This document shows, in pieces, positions 63,836 through 64,000 of a stretch of DNA of 64,000 nt. Every line of letters starts with the position of its first letter. Positions within the stretch are counted from its first letter, which is position 1. Origin of the DNA: Symbiodinium natans (taxonomy: Eukaryota > Sar > Dinophyceae > Suessiales > Symbiodiniaceae); the NCBI GenBank assembly GCA_905221605.1, contig CAJNDS010002761.1, forward strand, positions 124,001 through 188,000, in the 5' to 3' direction. The translations under genes and the position numbers were made by a program. The notes under the pieces were generated by a model. It was not told the DNA's origin, ran no database searches, and saw only the letters and a program-made list of their open reading frames with translations.

Positions 63836-64000
63836 ACAATAATTTGTGCGGATTTTATGTTCTTGAGTTGTTGTGTGGTCTGTGTGGGCAGGAAGAGGAG
63901 AACAGGACGCCGGTTGCCCAGGGAGTGGTTAGCCTTAAGTGATGCTTGTGGCGGCTTGCGGCAGCGTCTGCGGATGGTGCGCTCTCCGTGTATTGGTTTG

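Noticed and set aside
1-64000. CRISPR arrays, bacterial operons, tRNA or rRNA genes
   Set aside because: No regularly spaced repeats, Shine-Dalgarno-linked genes or recognisable structural RNA sequences were found. The gene structure is eukaryotic.

Overview
The window looks like nuclear DNA of a dinoflagellate (Symbiodiniaceae-like or a close relative). This is inferred from several signs read in the sequence. TTTAGGG telomere-type repeats are scattered through the interior. The GC-rich genes are chopped into many short exons. Introns often begin with GC, and possibly GA, and end in AG followed by G. Every recognisable host gene lies on the plus strand. The gene content also fits: many pentatricopeptide (PPR) genes, ankyrin-repeat genes, an EAG/CNG-like channel family, a cold-shock-like segment and decayed LINE-type and Copia-type retroelements. 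Most genes can be placed only as chains of exons, so boundaries are approximate unless stated. No tRNA, rRNA or CRISPR array was seen.

Layout. 0-0.9 kb: C-terminal helicase exons of a SMARCAL1/ZRANB3-like SNF2 ATPase, cut by the window start. 1-5.6 kb: mostly non-coding, with a few possible orphan exons. 5.6-6.7 kb: a helical-repeat/PPR-like gene. 7.2-11.6 kb: a graveyard of non-LTR and Copia fragments in both orientations. 11.9-13.4 kb: PPR gene. 14.6-16.4 kb: the clearest gene in the window, an uninterrupted 620-residue fusion of a polynucleotide-kinase-like P-loop domain and a 2H phosphoesterase domain (CNPase-like). 17.8 kb: cold-shock-like segment. 18.2-21.4 kb: CCR4/nocturnin-type endonuclease/exonuclease/phosphatase gene in about ten exons. 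21.8-24.2 kb: prolyl-4-hydroxylase-like 2-oxoglutarate oxygenase. 24.6-25.0 kb: PPR fragment.

25.0-34.2 kb holds a head-to-tail duplication of a six-transmembrane cation-channel gene. Each copy has conserved N-terminal cytoplasmic exons, S1-S6 and a cyclic-nucleotide-binding-homology domain, and the divergent filter is QLGVGSS. Comparing the copies fixes several intron borders to the base. Copy B contains a triplicated mini-exon. Telomere-type repeats lie in introns of both copies.

34.9-35.8 kb: PPR gene. 38.8-44.2 kb: ankyrin gene with roughly one repeat per exon. 45.7-47.5 kb: Lys/Glu-rich protein. 47.8-48.6 kb: more ankyrin exons. 50.2-52.7 kb: coiled-coil protein resembling CSPP1/CCDC66. 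57.1-59.4 kb: large multi-exon enzyme-like gene, possibly a glycosyltransferase. 60.4-60.6 kb: possible FkbM-methyltransferase end. Short foldback elements (MITE-like) at 34.2, 38.7, 41.0, 48.6, 57.6 and 63.1 kb form at least two sequence families.

There is no operon logic, as expected for a dinoflagellate. A shared theme of RNA handling (PPR proteins, CCR4-type nuclease, kinase-2H enzyme, cold-shock-like protein) is notable but may be coincidence.
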